This document shows positions 9,063-17,738 of a DNA stretch of 64,000 bases, in pieces. The notes under the pieces were generated by a model that was not told the DNA's origin, did not search any database, and saw only the letters and a program-made list of their open reading frames with translations. Positions within the stretch are counted from its first letter, which is position 1; each line of letters begins with the position of its first letter. Made by a program: the position numbers and the translations under genes. Source of the DNA: Archangium gephyra. GTDB taxonomy: Bacteria > Myxococcota > Myxococcia > Myxococcales > Myxococcaceae. Location of the stretch: contig NZ_CP011509.1 in assembly GCF_001027285.1 (NCBI RefSeq), positions 2,674,501-2,738,500 on the forward strand. Direction: 5' to 3'.

Positions 9063-9854
9063 ATGGAGAAGGTGACGGGAACGGCGCTGGTGACGGGGGG
9101 CAACCGGGGACTCGGGCTCGAGGTCTGCCGGCAACTGGGACGGCTCGGCATGCGAGTGCTGCTCACGGCCCGGGACATCGCCGAGGGGGCCAAGGCCACC
9201 GCGTCCCTGCACGCCGAGGGGCTCGACGTCGTCTTCGAGCCGCTCGACGTCACCTCCGCGGAGAGCCTCGACAAGCTGGTGGACCGGCTCGAGCGCCAGG
9301 GCACGCGGCTCGCGGCGCTCGTCAACAACGCGGGCCTCGCCATGGAGGGCTTCGACGCGAACGTCGCCGAGCGGACGGTCGCCGTGAACTTCCTCGGGCC
9401 GTTGCACCTCACCGAGCGCCTGTTGCCCCTCCTGGAGGAGCACGGCCGCATCGTCATGGTGTCCAGCGGGGTGGGCGAGCTGGAGGGCCTGTCCCCCGCG
9501 CTCCGCCAGCGCTTCGATCCGCCTCCGCCCAAGGAGGAACTGGTCGCGCTGCTCCAGACCTTCGTCGAGGACGTGCGCAGTGGCCAGTACGCGCAGAAGG
9601 GCTGGCCGGGCTCGGCCTACCGCGTCTCGAAGGTGGGGCTCAACGCGCTGACGCGCCTGCTCGCCGAGGAGCTGAAGCCGCGTCACCTCCTCGTGAACGC
9701 CGTCTGCCCGGGCTGGGTGAAGACGCGCATGGGGGGCTCGCACGCGCCCCGCGGGGTGGAGGAGGGCGCGGACACCATCGTATGGGCTGCAACCCTTCCC
9801 CCGGAGGGCCCCTCGGGTGGGTTCTTCCGCAACCGCCGCGCCATTCCCTGGTAG
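9063..9854 (+). CDS. Short-chain dehydrogenase/reductase
   Basis: 263 residues, a normal length for a classical SDR. The Rossmann nucleotide-binding motif TGGNRGLG is at residues 11-18, NNAG follows near residue 90, a Ser-Ser strand (VMVSSG) supplies the active-site Ser, and Y186-x3-K190 (YRVSK) is the catalytic pair. It should be a cytosolic NAD(P)H-dependent oxidoreductase for a carbonyl or alcohol substrate; the layout resembles carbonyl-reductase-like SDRs, but the substrate cannot be told. ATG 9063 is used because GGAGGAG stands 8 bases upstream. The gene is single, behind a perfect palindrome, and is followed by a weak hairpin (arms 9856-9862/9869-9875). Confidence 0.9.
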   Translation: MEKVTGTALVTGGNRGLGLEVCRQLGRLGMRVLLTARDIAEGAKATASLHAEGLDVVFEPLDVTSAESLDKLVDRLERQGTRLAALVNNAGLAMEGFDANVAERTVAVNFLGPLHLTERLLPLLEEHGRIVMVSSGVGELEGLSPALRQRFDPPPPKEELVALLQTFVEDVRSGQYAQKGWPGSAYRVSKVGLNALTRLLAEELKPRHLLVNAVCPGWVKTRMGGSHAPRGVEEGADTIVWAATLPPEGPSGGFFRNRRAIPW

Positions 9855-10097
9855 TCAGACGCGCGTGGGCGTCTGCGTCCCTGGACGGGCCTGTCGGATG
9901 CGCTCTCACTTCCCCTCGGGAGACCCGGCTGGCCGCCTGCTCGTTTTCCCATGAAGAGAACACTGGTCCACAGATGGGGTAACGCTTTGCCGCCTGGTGG
10001 AAGGCCGGGCACCCACGAGGGCAGTTCCAGTGGAGTGTCTCCCTTGCCGCTCCCCAGTCCGCCTCCCATAATGGCCCTCACTTTTCCCGGAGAGCAC

Positions 10098-12338
10098 GTG
10101 CAGGTCCACCGAGCCAGAACACTCTTGGCCGTGACGGTCGCCATTTTCGTCACGCTTCCGCGTGCAGGCGCCGCCGCAGCGGACGACAAGAAGCGCGCGG
10201 AGCGCGAGGCGCTCAAGGCCTCGCTGATGCAGGTGCTGCAGCGCGAGCCCCTCAACGCCAGCCGCGTGGCCGTCCACATGATGAGCCTCGATGACGGCAG
10301 CGTGGTGTTCAGCCACAACGCCGACGAGCTGCTCAACCCCGCCTCCAACGTGAAGCTCGTCACCTCGGCGGCGGCCCTCGCCACGCTGGGGCCCGAGTAC
10401 CGCTACGAGACCGAGTTCCTCGTGGAGGCCGAGTCCGATGGCCTCAAGGCCAAGACGCTCTACGTGCGCGGCAAGGGCGATCCCTCCGTCACCACCGAGC
10501 GCCTCTACGGCATCGTGGGCGAGCTCTTCCACACCGGCCTGCGCGAGGTGCAGGACATCATCGTGGATGACTCGTGGTTCGACGCCGAGCGCACGCCGCC
10601 CGGCTTCGATCAGGAGGACTCGGACCGGGCCTACATGGCGCCCACCGGTGCGCTGAGCCTCAACTGGAACGCGGTGGGCGTGTACCTGCGCCCCGGCGAC
10701 ACCCTCGGCGCCAAGGGCGTGGTGGAGGTGGAGCCGCAGAGTGACTTCTTCGTGGTGGAGAACACGCTGACCACGGGCAACGCCCGGGCGCGCCGCTTCT
10801 CGGTGGCCTCGGACGCCGCGGGGGCGCAGCAGAAGATCGTCGTGCGCGGCCAGGTGCCGCTCGGCGGCGCCTACATGAGCGTGTACAAGAAGATCGACAA
10901 CCCGCCCATGTACTTCGGCCAGACGCTCAAGCACATGCTGAACGCGCGGGGCGTGAAGGTGAAGGGCAAGGTGAAGCCGGGCCTCACGCCGTCCAAGGCG
11001 AAGCTGGTGTACGTGGCCCAGTCGGAGACGTTCGATCTCATCCTCAAGCGCCTCAACAAGCTCTCCAGCAACTTCGTGGCCGAGACGCTCCTCAAGACGA
11101 TGGGCGCCGAGGCGCGGGGCGCGCCGGGCAGCTTCGCCAAGGGCATCGACGTGGTGGAGGACTTCCTCTCGCGCGAGGTGGGCATTCCGCGCGGCACCTA
11201 CGTGATGAAGAACGGCAGCGGCCTCAACGACGCCAACCGCTTCTCCGCGGCGCAGTTCGACCGGATCCTCCGCTACATGTACGAGCGCTTCCCGTTGGCG
11301 CCCGAGTACCTGTCCTCGCTGGGCATCGCCGGCAAGGACGGCACGCTCAAGTACCGCTTCGACGGCACCGAGGCGGTGGGCCGGCTGCGCGCGAAGACGG
11401 GCACGCTGGAGAACGTGTCGGCGCTGAGCGGCTACGTGCAGGCGGCCGGTGGCGAGAAGTTCATCTTCTCCATGATGGTGAATGACTACCCGGGCCGCTC
11501 CGGCCCCGTGGTGCGCGGGCTGGACGCGCTGGGCGCGGGCCTGGCCTCGGTGGGCTCCTCCATGGGCCCCGGGCGCGCGGTGGCGGAGCTGTCCGGTGGC
11601 GAGCAGCCGGGCAGCCCCCAGGCCGAGGTGCTCAGCCGGGTGAAGACGTACCTGGCGCTGGGCAGCCAGCGGGATGCGCGCAACATCGGCTTCCTGCGCA
11701 CGGCGTGGCGCAGCGAGCGGGACCCGGCGGTGCGGGCGGTGGTGGCCGAGAGCCTCTACCAGTCCAACCCGCAGGACTACCTCGGGGTGCGCACGCTGCT
11801 GGACAGCTACTCGGCGGGCACGGACGTGTATGGCCGGTTGCGCACGGTGGCGCGGGAGCTGTCGGTGGACGTGCCGGGCCTGGGCAGCATGGTGGAGCTG
11901 GCGGCCAACGGCAACGCCGAGGCGCTCTCGCGCGTCATCGAACTGTCCTCGGCCGCCTCGGGTGACGCCACGTCCGAGACGGAGATGGCCGAGGGCCTGG
12001 GCGCGGTGGCGCGCACGGCGCCCGAGGAGCTGGTGCTGGCGCTCAAGGGCGCGGCGGCGAAGGACCGCGAGGTGGCCACCACGCTGCTGGCGCGCGGGCT
12101 GGTGCTGGCGGGCGAGTCGGAGCACCCCTTCTGGAAGGCGCTGAAGAAGAGCCTGGGCTCCACCGACACGAAGCTGGCGGAGTTCGCCCGCTCGCTGGAT
12201 GGGGCGCTGTCGCGCAAGGTGGCCGAGGAGAAGGCGCCCAAGCCGCTGGTGCCCACGCAGGTGGTGTCTCCGGCCTCCGCCGTCCAGGTGGGCCCCGGCG
12301 GCGTCGAGCGCACCGCCGACACCCGTCCGGGCGGGTGA
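10098..12338 (+). CDS. dacB: D-alanyl-D-alanine carboxypeptidase/endopeptidase (PBP4, peptidase S13) with helical C-terminal extension
   Basis: Start GTG 10098 follows GGAGAG and begins a signal peptide (RARTLLAVTVAIFVTLPRAGA). An upstream in-frame ATG (10071) lacks a ribosome site. Peptidase S13 motifs are complete: S83-N-V-K86 (SxxK), SSN near 323, and K433-T-G. The enzyme trims or cleaves D-Ala cross-links of periplasmic peptidoglycan. After the catalytic domain (to about residue 480) an extra ~265-residue Ala/Leu-rich helical region follows ('RNIGFLRTAWRSERDPAVRA' and similar), reminiscent of HEAT-type repeats and not part of ordinary PBP4. The total of 746 residues is far above the usual 450-500. 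Monocistronic by appearance. Confidence 0.9.
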   Translation: MQVHRARTLLAVTVAIFVTLPRAGAAAADDKKRAEREALKASLMQVLQREPLNASRVAVHMMSLDDGSVVFSHNADELLNPASNVKLVTSAAALATLGPEYRYETEFLVEAESDGLKAKTLYVRGKGDPSVTTERLYGIVGELFHTGLREVQDIIVDDSWFDAERTPPGFDQEDSDRAYMAPTGALSLNWNAVGVYLRPGDTLGAKGVVEVEPQSDFFVVENTLTTGNARARRFSVASDAAGAQQKIVVRGQVPLGGAYMSVYKKIDNPPMYFGQTLKHMLNARGVKVKGKVKPGLTPSKAKLVYVAQSETFDLILKRLNKLSSNFVAETLLKTMGAEARGAPGSFAKGIDVVEDFLSREVGIPRGTYVMKNGSGLNDANRFSAAQFDRILRYMYERFPLAPEYLSSLGIAGKDGTLKYRFDGTEAVGRLRAKTGTLENVSALSGYVQAAGGEKFIFSMMVNDYPGRSGPVVRGLDALGAGLASVGSSMGPGRAVAELSGGEQPGSPQAEVLSRVKTYLALGSQRDARNIGFLRTAWRSERDPAVRAVVAESLYQSNPQDYLGVRTLLDSYSAGTDVYGRLRTVARELSVDVPGLGSMVELAANGNAEALSRVIELSSAASGDATSETEMAEGLGAVARTAPEELVLALKGAAAKDREVATTLLARGLVLAGESEHPFWKALKKSLGSTDTKLAEFARSLDGALSRKVAEEKAPKPLVPTQVVSPASAVQVGPGGVERTADTRPGG

Positions 12339-12413
12339 GTCCAGCCCCCGGACGCTCGGCCGCCCTCCGTCCCAGCACCGGACAGATGACCGGGTGAATC
12401 CCTGTTCAGGTGG

Positions 12414-12501
12414 GGACTCGCCCGGTATGCTATAGGGCGAGTCCGATGGTGGGTTTCGAGCCACCACCCGACGCAATGTGACCGGTCCGTGGTGGACCGG
12501 T
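12414..12501 (+). promoter_or_regulatory. Structured ssb upstream region (three successive inverted repeats)
   Basis: Three symmetric elements precede ssb. First, 10-bp arms GGACTCGCCC/GGGCGAGTCC at 12414-12423/12435-12444 around a TATGCTATA core that could be a -10 box. Second, GGTGG/CCACC around 12449-12465. Third, 8-bp arms ACCGGTCC/GGACCGGT at 12481-12488/12494-12501. They may be an operator plus leader hairpins; nothing identifies a known riboswitch. Confidence 0.4.
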
Positions 12502-12523
12502 CCTCGTGGAAAGGCACGGCATC

Positions 12524-13042
12524 ATGGCTGGAGGAGTCAACAAGGTCATCCTCATCGGCAACCTCGGCGCGGACCCGGAGGTACGTTTCACCCCGGGCGG
12601 CCAGGCAGTCGCCAACTTCCGCATCGCGACCAGCGACACCTGGACGGACAAGAACGGCCAGAAGCAGGAGCGCACGGAGTGGCACCGCATCGTGGTGTGG
12701 GGGAAGCTCGCGGAGCTCTGCGGCGAGTACCTGAAGAAGGGCCGTCAGTGCTACGTCGAGGGCCGCCTGCAGACGCGGGAGTGGACCGACAAGGAGAATC
12801 GGAAGAACTACACCACCGAGGTGGTGGCCAACGCGGTGACCTTCCTCGGCGGCCGTGATGGCGCCGGAGCGGGCGCGGGCGGTGGCGGCGGTGGTGGTGG
12901 CCGCGCGGGTGGCTACTCGCAGCAGCGGGGCGGTGGCCAGCAGCAGGGCGGGTACGACGACTACGGTCCGCCCCCCATGGGCATGGACGAGGGTGGCGGC
13001 GGTGGCGGCAACGGTGGCGGGGACGACGACATCCCGTTCTAG
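12524..13042 (+). CDS. ssb: Single-stranded DNA-binding protein
   Basis: 172 residues. The OB-fold starts [20 protein letters not shown] and continues through '[20 protein letters not shown]' and '[10 protein letters not shown]', the standard bacterial SSB core (about 5-115). A long Gly-rich, Gln-containing linker leads to the acidic tail DDDIPF, which recruits replication and repair partners. It coats single-stranded DNA during replication, recombination and repair. ATG 12524 is chosen because AAGG lies 10 bases upstream and MAGGVNKV matches the family start; the in-frame GTG at 12506 has no ribosome site. It has its own structured upstream region and a strong terminator, so it is probably transcribed alone. 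Confidence 0.97.
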   Translation: MAGGVNKVILIGNLGADPEVRFTPGGQAVANFRIATSDTWTDKNGQKQERTEWHRIVVWGKLAELCGEYLKKGRQCYVEGRLQTREWTDKENRKNYTTEVVANAVTFLGGRDGAGAGAGGGGGGGGRAGGYSQQRGGGQQQGGYDDYGPPPMGMDEGGGGGGNGGGDDDIPF

Positions 13043-13070
13043 GGCTGAGCGCCCCGGCGCATGGAAGTGA

Positions 13071-13110
13071 AACGGCCGCTCCCGGGAGACCGGGGCGGCC
13101 GTTCGCTTTT
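13071..13110 (+). terminator. Intrinsic terminator of ssb
   Basis: Stem AACGGCCGC (13071-13079) / GCGGCCGTT (13095-13103), loop of 15 bases, then CGCTTTT. It lies 28 bp after the ssb stop and between convergent genes. Confidence 0.8.
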
Positions 13111-13152
13111 CCGGAGCCCGGGGCGCGGGCTCCTGTGGGGACCGCGCGCGGA

Positions 13153-13878
13153 CTAGTGGTCCGACTGCACGCCCCGCGCCTGCATGATGCGGGCGCGCTC
13201 CTGCATGACCTCCTCGGTGGCACCGGCCTTGTAGAGCGCGAAGAGGGCGCCCCAGCCGATGCCGAGCAGCACGAGGAAGATGACGATGGACCAGGGCTCG
13301 AAGCGGCGCATGGAGCGCTCGGAGGCCAGCAGGCCCCAGCCCATGGCGAAGCCCTGGAGGCCGTTGGCCAGGTGGTAGGCGGTGCCCAGCACGCCCAGCA
13401 CGTAGACGGCGATGGTGGGCGGGTGCCAGTGCATCTCGTAGGCGATGGCGGCGAAGGGCTCCGCGCCCCCGTAGATGAGGCGGGGCTGGAGGAAGGCCAG
13501 CCAGATGTGGGCGCCCAGGAAGGCGAGCACGCCCAGGCCGGCCACGCGCTGAACGATGTACTTGACGTTGCCGTAGTAGGGGTAGGCGAGGTTGTTCGGC
13601 TTGAAGCTGAACATGCGCACCATGCCCCACGCGGTGTGGAAGAGCAGCGGCAGCATCACGATGAGGAACGTGAGGGCCTGCGCGTACGGGTGCTTGTACT
13701 GCGTCACCGCGTTCTGCCAGGCCGCGCCACCGTAGAAGGCGGCGAGGTTGTCCCACAGGTGGTTCACCACCCAGATGCTCAGCGGCACCACGGCGAGGAA
13801 CGAGCCCAGGCGGGACTGCAGGAGCGGTGTCTTCTGGGGCTGGGAGAGATCGGAAGCGGTGGCGGCGTGCGTGCTCAT
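13153..13878 (-). CDS. sdhC: Succinate dehydrogenase cytochrome b subunit (b558 type)
   Basis: 241 residues with five predicted membrane helices and His residues at the heme-ligand positions of the b558 family (WVVNHLWDN, LLFHTAWG, GAHIWLAF, GTAYHLANG). In complex II this protein anchors the SdhA/SdhB subunits to the inner membrane and passes electrons to quinone. The ATG at 13878 is preferred over 13893 because GGAG sits 5 bases before it. No sdhA or sdhB lies next to it: ssb converges downstream and hslO diverges upstream. The gene is therefore isolated and its catalytic subunits must be elsewhere. Confidence 0.92.
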   Translation of the reverse strand: MSTHAATASDLSQPQKTPLLQSRLGSFLAVVPLSIWVVNHLWDNLAAFYGGAAWQNAVTQYKHPYAQALTFLIVMLPLLFHTAWGMVRMFSFKPNNLAYPYYGNVKYIVQRVAGLGVLAFLGAHIWLAFLQPRLIYGGAEPFAAIAYEMHWHPPTIAVYVLGVLGTAYHLANGLQGFAMGWGLLASERSMRRFEPWSIVIFLVLLGIGWGALFALYKAGATEEVMQERARIMQARGVQSDH

Positions 13879-14123
13879 CGGTACTCCGGACATCGCGCGG
13901 TTGGGGGCCGCATGAGTGACAGTCGGACGGACAGGGGGTTATAGCCCGTCCCGGAAGCGGGTAGGACTTTCCGCCATCAGATCAGCCAGCCGGGGCGTAT
14001 GAAGGTATCAGCCGGGGTGATGCCTGCCAGGAGGCCCCGCTGGCCGGAGCCCGGCCGGGGGAGCCCGGGGGTTGAATGTCATTGGCGAGCGACCCGCGGG
14101 TGGGCACGCTACTTCCAGACCCT

Positions 14124-15023
14124 ATGGCCGATGAACTCGTCAGTGGATTGTTGAAGGAAACGGACCTGCGCGTGGTGCTCGTCACCACCAGTGAGCTCGC
14201 CAGGCGGGCGCGCGAGCTGCACCGCTCCGCGACGGCCTCGGCTTCCTTGATGGCGGAGGCCCTCACCGCCGGAGCCCTGCTGGCCTCGCTGCAGAAGAGC
14301 GAGTCGCGCATCAACCTGCAGCTGGAGTGCGACGGGCCGCTCCGGGGCCTCTTCGTGGACGCGGACACCACGGGGGTGCTGCGCGGCTACGCCAAGAATC
14401 CCCTCGTGTCGCACCTGGGCGCCGAGGGCGCGTACCACTGGCGGCCGGCGCTGGGGAACAAGGGCTTCCTGTCGGTGCTGCGCGACCTGGGCGGGGGCGA
14501 GTACTACCGCTCGGCGGTGGAGCTCGAGGCCTTCGATCTGGCCAAGGACCTGGAGCACTACTTCACCACGTCGGATCAGCTGCCCACGCGCGTTTACCTC
14601 ACCGTGCTGCCGGGCGTCGTCGACGGCGCCCCCGAGCCGCTGGGCACCGTGGCGGGCCTGTTCCTCCAGCCGCTGCCGGACGGGGACCAGGCGGCCTTCC
14701 GGGAGCTGGGCGAGCGGATCTCCCGGGAATTCGAGTCCGCCATGAAGGCGCATGGGGGCCAGGGGGCGACGGCGCTCCTCAAGGCGCTGGTGCCCCAGGT
14801 GGACCTGGAGGTGATGTCCCGCTACCCCCTGTCCTTCACGTGCAGCTGCAGCAAGGAGCGGGTGAAGCGGGCCCTGGTGACCATGGGCCGGGCGGAGCTG
14901 GAGGACATCCTCGCCAACGAGGGGGAGGCCAAGGCGGACTGCCACTTCTGTACGACGCACTACGTCGTCACGGGGGAGGAGATTCGCGCGATTCTGGCGG
15001 AGATGGCCCAGGCCTCGAGCTGA
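14124..15023 (+). CDS. hslO: Hsp33 redox-regulated chaperone
   Basis: 299 residues. The N-terminal fold carries 'MAEALTAGALLASLQKSESR' and 'LQLECDGPLRGLFVDAD', typical of Hsp33. The C-terminal zinc site is intact: C240-x-C242 (CSCS) and C273-x2-C276 (CHFC). Zn release and disulfide formation under oxidative stress switch this cytosolic holdase on. ATG 14124 (MADELVSGLL) fits the family start; an in-frame ATG at 14076 after a G-run is the alternative. The gene diverges from sdhC and is followed at 99 bp by a phosphoribosyltransferase gene on the same strand. Confidence 0.95.
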   Translation: MADELVSGLLKETDLRVVLVTTSELARRARELHRSATASASLMAEALTAGALLASLQKSESRINLQLECDGPLRGLFVDADTTGVLRGYAKNPLVSHLGAEGAYHWRPALGNKGFLSVLRDLGGGEYYRSAVELEAFDLAKDLEHYFTTSDQLPTRVYLTVLPGVVDGAPEPLGTVAGLFLQPLPDGDQAAFRELGERISREFESAMKAHGGQGATALLKALVPQVDLEVMSRYPLSFTCSCSKERVKRALVTMGRAELEDILANEGEAKADCHFCTTHYVVTGEEIRAILAEMAQASS

Positions 15024-15122
15024 GCCGGACCTGGAGGGCAGGCAGGTGGGCTCCGGCGGGAGTGGCGGCACCGCGCCGCCCGGGGTATGACGCGGCCCGC
15101 ACCCCAGACCGGAGTCCTCCCC

Positions 15123-15797
15123 GTGGCCATCAAGCGGGCAACGCCCACCAAGGCACCGCCCATCAAGGCAACGCCCAAGGGCACGAAGGGCAAGCCTTCC
15201 CTGAAGCAGCAGGTGGAGAAGCTCGTCTCCATCCCGTCGGACATGATTCTCGCGCCCCAGGTGGAGGCGCCGCGCCAGCTCACGGGGAGAGATCAGTCGC
15301 GCTCGAACCGGAGCGTCCAGGAGCTGTCCTGGGCGGAGTTCGACCGCGCGGTGCAGACGCTCGCGCGCACCATCAGCCAGTCCTTCAAGCCCCAGGCGGT
15401 GGTGGGCGTGGCGCACGGCGGGGTGTTCGTGGGCGGGGCGCTGTCCAGCGCGCTCGGCTGTGACTTCTACCCGGTGCGCATCAGCCGCCGCAGCCGGGAC
15501 AAGGGCGCGGCCAAGCCGAAGCTGAGCGGGGAGATGCCGCGCGAGCTCAAGGGCAAGCGCGTGCTCATCGTGGACGACGTCGTCTCCAGTGGCGACACGC
15601 TGGAGCTGGCCACCGCGCTGGCCCAGAAGGTGGGGGCCAAGGAGGTGAACACCGCCTCGTTGGTGGCGCGGCCCGGGGGCTTCACCCCGAGCTTCTGCGC
15701 GCTGCCCACCGACGCGCTCGTCGTGTTCCCGTGGGACTACGAGGCCGTCACCGAGGACGGACGCTTCGACGTGGATCCGGACAAGGCGGGCGCCTAG
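15123..15797 (+). CDS. Phosphoribosyltransferase-domain protein
   Basis: 224 residues from GTG 15123, which has GGAG about 9 bases upstream; ATG 15087 is in frame but lacks a site. A basic, Lys/Pro/Thr-rich N-terminal tail (about 1-40) precedes a type I PRTase fold with VVGVAHGGVFVGGAL and the PRPP-binding motif VLIVDDVVSSGDTLELA. Such proteins use or bind PRPP in base salvage or act as regulators; resemblance to gpt/hpt-like domains does not fix the base. It lies 24 bp before selB and may be co-transcribed with it. Confidence 0.85.
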   Translation: MAIKRATPTKAPPIKATPKGTKGKPSLKQQVEKLVSIPSDMILAPQVEAPRQLTGRDQSRSNRSVQELSWAEFDRAVQTLARTISQSFKPQAVVGVAHGGVFVGGALSSALGCDFYPVRISRRSRDKGAAKPKLSGEMPRELKGKRVLIVDDVVSSGDTLELATALAQKVGAKEVNTASLVARPGGFTPSFCALPTDALVVFPWDYEAVTEDGRFDVDPDKAGA

Positions 15798-15821
15798 CCG
15801 GGAGGGAGAGCCAGGGGCGAG

Positions 15822-17738
15822 ATGATCATCGGCACCGCGGGGCACATCGATCACGGCAAGACGTCACTGGTCAAGGCGCTCACCGGTATCGACACCGACA
15901 GGCTCAAGGAGGAGAAGCGCCGCGGCATCACGCTGGAGCTGGGCTTCGCGCACCTGAAGCTCGACGATGGCACGGTGGCGGGCGTGGTGGACGTGCCCGG
16001 CCACGAGCGCTTCGTGAAGGCGATGGTGGCGGGCGCGGGCGGGGTGGACCTGGCGGTGCTGGTGGTGGCGGCGGACGAGGGCGTCATGCCCCAGACGCGC
16101 GAGCACCTGGACATCTGCCGGCTGCTCGGCGTGAAGGCCGGAGTCATCGCGCTCACCAAGTCGGACCTGCTGGCGGAGCTGGGCGCCGAGTGGCGCGCGC
16201 TGGTGGAGGCGGACCTGGCCACGCTGGTGGGAGGCACCTTCCTGGAGGGGGCGCCGGTGGTGCCCGTGTCCTCGAAGACGGGGGAGGGGCTGGACGCGCT
16301 GCGGGCCGCGCTCACCCGTGCGGCCCGGGGGCTGCCCTCGCGCCCCGCGGAGGGCCCCGCCTTCCTGCCGGTGGACCGGGCCTTCACCATCAAGGGTTTT
16401 GGCACGGTGGTGACGGGCACGTTGCTGTCGGGCACCTTCGCGGTGGAGGACGCCGTCTCGCTGCTGCCGGGCCTGCCGGGCCCGTTGCGGGTGCGTGGGC
16501 TGCAGATGCACGGCGAGGCGGTGCAGAAGGTGGCGGCGGGCCAGCGCACCGCGGTGAACCTGACGGGCGTGGAGCCCGAGGCGATCGCGCGCGGCATGGT
16601 GCTGGTGAAGGCCGGCGAGGTGCCCGAGACGCGCATGCTGGACGTGGAGCTGAGCCTGCTGCCTGCGGCGGAGGAGGGACTTCCCAAGCGCCGCAAGCTG
16701 TTGCTGCACCTGGGCACCGCGCAGGTGGAGGCCACGGTGGCGCTGTTGGACTTGGAGAAGCTGGAGCCGGGAGAGACGGCGCTCGTGCAGTTGCGGCTGT
16801 CCGAGCCGTTGGCGGCGTTGCCGGGCCAGCGCTTCATCCTCCGGGGCTCGCGCGCGCTGCCGGGCCGGGGCGCCACGCTGGCCGGTGGGCGCGTGCTGTC
16901 CATCACCCCGCCGCGCCGCCGCAAGGGAGGCTCCGAGGTGGTGGCCCCGCTGCTGGAGGCGGACGCGGGAGGCCAGGTGACGTGGTTGCTGCGCCACGCG
17001 GGCTACCGGGGCCTCACGCAGCAGGAACTCTTCGCCCGCTCGGCGCTCGCGCCCAAGGTGCTCTCGCGGACGCTGGAGTTGCTGGGCGCGCGGGGCACGG
17101 CGCTGCTGGTGGACCGGGAGAAGCGGCTGTACGTCTCGGGCGAGGTGTTCGAGGGCCTGCAGGCGCGTGCCCTGGCGCTGCTCGCGGCCTTCCACGAGCG
17201 GGAGCCGCTGCGCGAGGGCCTGTCGCGCGAGGAGCTGCGCCAGCGGTTGTCGGGCGAGCTGGACGCGCGCCTCTTCACGCGGGTGGTGCAGGCGCTGACG
17301 GACGCGGGGAAGGTGGAGGTGGACAAGGAGGTGGTGCGTCTCAAGGGGCGTGGCCGGACGCTGTCGCTGGACGAGGACGCGGCGCGCACGCGGCTGGTGG
17401 CGGACCTCTCCGCGGCGGGCCTGGCGCCGCCCACGCTCAACGAGCTGGCCGAGCGGCTGCGGTTGCCGGCGGCCCGGGTGCAGGAGTTGCTCAAGGTGGC
17501 GGTGGCCGAGGGCCGGGTGGTGCGCGTCAGCGAGGAGCTGTTCTTCGACACCGGGGCACTGGCGGGGTTGAAGGAGCGGCTGGTTGCCCACCTGCGCGAG
17601 AAGAAGGAGATTTCCACCCAGGCCTTCAAGGAGCTGGTGGGCCAGAGCCGGAAGTTCGTGATTCCCCTCTCGGAGTACTTCGACCGCGAGAAGGTGACGC
17701 TGCGGGTCGGAGAGAAACGGGTGCTGCGGCGCGCATGA
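15822..17738 (+). CDS. selB: Selenocysteine-specific translation elongation factor
   Basis: 638 residues starting [14 protein letters not shown]. GTPase motifs: GHIDHGKT (7-14), DVPGHE, TKSD. EF-Tu-like beta-barrels follow, then C-terminal winged-helix domains (about 380-638), the part that reads the SECIS element in selenoprotein mRNAs. It delivers Sec-tRNA(Sec) to UGA codons. Neither selA/selD nor tRNA-Sec is in the window, so other loci must supply them if the pathway works. An AGGGG site precedes ATG 15822. Its stop overlaps the start of the downstream kinase (ATGA), indicating coupled translation with an unrelated regulatory pair. Confidence 0.95.
   Translation: MIIGTAGHIDHGKTSLVKALTGIDTDRLKEEKRRGITLELGFAHLKLDDGTVAGVVDVPGHERFVKAMVAGAGGVDLAVLVVAADEGVMPQTREHLDICRLLGVKAGVIALTKSDLLAELGAEWRALVEADLATLVGGTFLEGAPVVPVSSKTGEGLDALRAALTRAARGLPSRPAEGPAFLPVDRAFTIKGFGTVVTGTLLSGTFAVEDAVSLLPGLPGPLRVRGLQMHGEAVQKVAAGQRTAVNLTGVEPEAIARGMVLVKAGEVPETRMLDVELSLLPAAEEGLPKRRKLLLHLGTAQVEATVALLDLEKLEPGETALVQLRLSEPLAALPGQRFILRGSRALPGRGATLAGGRVLSITPPRRRKGGSEVVAPLLEADAGGQVTWLLRHAGYRGLTQQELFARSALAPKVLSRTLELLGARGTALLVDREKRLYVSGEVFEGLQARALALLAAFHEREPLREGLSREELRQRLSGELDARLFTRVVQALTDAGKVEVDKEVVRLKGRGRTLSLDEDAARTRLVADLSAAGLAPPTLNELAERLRLPAARVQELLKVAVAEGRVVRVSEELFFDTGALAGLKERLVAHLREKKEISTQAFKELVGQSRKFVIPLSEYFDREKVTLRVGEKRVLRRA

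Noticed and set aside
6521-9532. Very long minus-strand open frame (~1000 codons) opposite the SBBP genes; similar long frames oppose dacB, nuo and the large TPR gene
   Set aside because: They mirror the codon structure of the real genes in GC-rich DNA, have low-complexity Arg/Pro/Ala/His-rich translations and no recognisable domain or ribosome site.
15087-15122. Upstream ATG for the phosphoribosyltransferase (and similar longer starts at 1830, 3754, 8670, 9951, 58822)
   Set aside because: No ribosome site, and in several cases the extension buries a signal peptide or overlaps the previous gene; the shorter starts have proper sites.
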